DNA of 64,000 nt from Exiguobacterium aestuarii (GTDB lineage: Bacteria > Bacillota > Bacilli > Exiguobacteriales > Exiguobacteriaceae): contig NZ_JAIVAC010000001.1 of the NCBI RefSeq assembly GCF_020171655.1, positions 1,302,001 to 1,366,000 on the forward strand, given 5' to 3'. Position 1 is the first letter of the stretch, and every line of letters starts with the position of its first letter. Below are positions 62,474 to 64,000 of this stretch, piece after piece. The position numbers were made by a program, and so were the translations under genes. Under the pieces are notes generated by a model, which saw only the letters and a program-made list of their open reading frames with translations, did no database searches and was not told where the DNA came from.

Positions 62474-63223
62474 TTAGTCCTCCTTTTCCGTGGAGACCAA
62501 TTGATTGGCCATCCAATAACCGAGCACGTTCAATAAAAATAAAAGCGTAAGACTCCACACGTTCAATCGTCTGTTTATATGTAGATTAATCACACCCCAT
62601 ACCATCGATAAGACCAGATAAATCGTCAATCCAATCAATAAAAGGAAACTGCCGATTTTACGTGGATCAATGACATCAATGACAACTAGCAATCCGTTCT
62701 CCAAATATGAGATTTCATTCGAGATGAGTCCCACAGCACCCGACCACCGCTTGGCCTCTGAGAAGACCTGTTGAGAATTGCTATAGTCTGAAATCGTCAC
62801 ACCATGAATCAATCGACTCGTCTCGAGAATGGCTTGACTCATTTCTTCATCTGTTGAAGATTCAACAATATTCAGGTATACGGCATCCGCAAACACCAAA
62901 TCATAGCGCCCACCAATAACAATCAACGTGATGAACAGGAACATCGATACAATCGCGATGCTAAATCCGATTTGAAGCAGTTGCTTCGCAAAACGATTTT
63001 GTTGAATTTGCATCATTTGAATGATGGATTCCGCTTGCTCAGCCCCTCCAAACCGATTGAATGCAATGCGAGTGGCATCTGACTCTGAGTGACCTTTAAT
63101 CATCAAATCGTGAATCGACTGCTCTAAATGAGTTCGCGTCTCCTCTTTTAACTCAATGGTTTCTTGCAGGCGCGAGTCTGCGTTTTGATAGAGTTCGTCA
63201 ATGTATTCATCCACGTGCTTCAA
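62474..63223 (-). CDS. HAAS-domain (permease-prefix/DUF1700-like) membrane protein
   Basis: The 249-residue protein begins with KHVDEYIDELYQNADSRLQETIELKEETRTHLEQSIHDLMIKGHSESDATRIAFNRFGG, the helical domain that recurs directly downstream of PadR-like regulators. Four hydrophobic segments follow, two in the middle (IGFSIAIVSMFLFITLIVIG) and two at the C terminus. Its role is unknown; with PadR it often accompanies ABC exporters. The TTG at 63223 was preferred because AGAAGGTGA is right in front of it; an ATG at 63241 is the alternative. It overlaps padR by about 17 bases. Confidence 0.72.
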   Translation of the reverse strand: MKHVDEYIDELYQNADSRLQETIELKEETRTHLEQSIHDLMIKGHSESDATRIAFNRFGGAEQAESIIQMMQIQQNRFAKQLLQIGFSIAIVSMFLFITLIVIGGRYDLVFADAVYLNIVESSTDEEMSQAILETSRLIHGVTISDYSNSQQVFSEAKRWSGAVGLISNEISYLENGLLVVIDVIDPRKIGSFLLLIGLTIYLVLSMVWGVINLHINRRLNVWSLTLLFLLNVLGYWMANQLVSTEKED

Positions 63224-63560
63224 ACGAATCACCTTCTTCATGCAAAAATAGGTTCATCAATTGTTTCACAAGACGCCATTCCACTTTCTTTCGTGCCAAG
63301 ACGGCTCGTCCATCTGTCGTGATCCGATAATACTTCCGTCTTCCCCCGGGCCCTTGCTCGTCTCCCCAATAAGATTCCACACTCCCTTTTTTCTCAAGAC
63401 GTTTTAAAGATAAGTAGAGTGTCCCTTCCTTTAACTCGAACGCTTCATCAGTACGTGTGTGTACGACTTTGGCGATTTCGTAGCCATACATATCCTGATT
63501 GTTGAGTAACGACAGAATCATCGTATCGATATGACCTTTCAGCATTTCTTTGTCGATTTC
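63207..63560 (-). CDS. PadR-family transcriptional regulator
   Basis: The 117-residue regulator has the PadR winged helix: LKGHIDTMILSLLNNQDMYGYEIAKVV (residues about 7-33), ELKEGTLYLSLKRLEKKGSVESYWGDEQGPGGRRKYYRITTDGRAVL (about 44-90), then a short helical tail. It probably represses its own operon, which contains the HAAS protein, two permeases and an ATPase, and responds to a drug or peptide. GGAGGG precedes the ATG at 63560. It is the first gene of the operon. Confidence 0.9.
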   Translation of the reverse strand, partial: EIDKEMLKGHIDTMILSLLNNQDMYGYEIAKVVHTRTDEAFELKEGTLYLSLKRLEKKGSVESYWGDEQGPGGRRKYYRITTDGRAVLARKKVEWRLVKQLMNLFLHEEGDSFEARG

Positions 63561-63701
63561 CATAGTGCCCTCCATTCATCATCTAATTCAACTTACCTAA
63601 TTTTCCCATGCTAATACCTCGTTATGCAATGTATTTTTATTTTTGAGTCTTCTGGGTACATTAACATTAAAAATCAGATGAAAATCGAGACCATTGGGCA
63701 T

Positions 63702-63729
63702 AAAAAAAGAAGACAGGGTCACTGTCTTC
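63702..63729 (-). terminator. Terminator after the 63,746-64,000 gene
   Basis: GAAGACAG pairs perfectly with CTGTCTTC around GGTCA, followed on the minus strand by TTTTTTTATG. Confidence 0.85.
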
Positions 63730-63745
63730 CTCTACTTCATCACAT

Positions 63746-64000
63746 TTAATTCGTCGGAGCCTCTACGACTTGATCACCGTCTTCCGCGTCTTTCGCCAGC
63801 AACTTCACGTGACGGCCGAACAGCCACATGACGACGAGATGGGCTTTCGCCTGAGTCTTCGTATAGAACCACCACGGAAGTGCCGGTACGAACTCATGGA
63901 TGGCGACGAGTCCTTCATCCGACTCCGGTAATCGTCTAAACTCGAGACGTCCCGTCTTATCCTCTTCACTCAATTTGACGAACTTCCCCCCGTCAATCGC
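63746..64000 (-). CDS. C-terminal part of an unknown protein (cut by window edge)
   Basis: The last 84 codons of a minus-strand gene are visible; the frame stays open to the window end. The sequence contains KTGRLEFRRLPESDEGLVAIHEFVPALPWWFYTKTQAKAHLVVMWLFGRHVKLLAKDAEDGD. One short amphipathic-hydrophobic stretch (LPWWFYTK...LVVMWLF) is present, and the end is acidic. I do not recognise a family. A clear terminator follows, so it is probably a real gene whose start is beyond 64,000. Confidence 0.5.
   Translation of the reverse strand, partial: AIDGGKFVKLSEEDKTGRLEFRRLPESDEGLVAIHEFVPALPWWFYTKTQAKAHLVVMWLFGRHVKLLAKDAEDGDQVVEAPTN

Overview
This window looks like a chromosomal segment of a low-to-mid GC member of the Bacilli. 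Gene content, gene order and a base composition near one half GC fit Exiguobacterium or a close relative; that assignment is inference from synteny, since no rRNA lies in the window. No rRNA, tRNA, CRISPR array, complete insertion sequence or prophage was found. Both ends cut through genes.

Positions 1-31,200 hold housekeeping genes in an order that recalls the B. subtilis yui/yum/yut/yun region. They include a cut BglG/LicT antiterminator, YuiB, the type II NADH dehydrogenase YumB, the ferredoxin-NADP reductase YumC, a HesB/IscA protein, an FMN riboswitch with the riboflavin importer RibU, a nucleoside transporter, YuzB/YutJ, a secreted subtilisin and a HemAT-type globin sensor. After these come YuzD/YutI, YutF/YutE, GlpX, YutD/YunD/YunF, two exporters or importers (MFS, BrnQ), an alanine-type symporter, L-lactate dehydrogenase and the complete sufCDSUB iron-sulfur operon. 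Many of these genes handle iron-sulfur clusters, NAD(P)H or flavins.

Positions 31,200-48,600 correspond to the B. subtilis yus region. A SAM-riboswitch-controlled metNIQ operon is followed by YusE, GcvH, YusI and the fatty-acid beta-oxidation operon fadN-fadA-fadE. A perfect FadR-type palindrome fills the spacer of the fad promoter. FadM-type proline dehydrogenase and TrhA lie further right. Lineage-specific inserts include an orphan PTS EIIC, a nucleotidyltransferase, a stress-type SDR and two tandem YcxB-like paralogues.

Positions 48,600-64,000 are more variable. They hold a CstA-family transporter with a perfect cre site just downstream of its promoter, a large secreted nucleotidase and a markedly AT-rich island (about 52,950-55,085) that encodes a secreted putative cysteine peptidase and a small membrane-anchored protein. 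Next to the island lies a truncated SecA2 joined to an S-layer-assembly-like (SLAP-like) tail. Then come a LexA-controlled uvrX/yolD pair, a SulP transporter and a PadR-regulated ABC exporter operon.

The most unusual items are the AT-rich peptidase cassette beside the broken secA2-SLAP locus, a decayed or frameshifted unknown gene between the met riboswitch and yusE, and an extra pair of competing hairpins inside the ribU leader.
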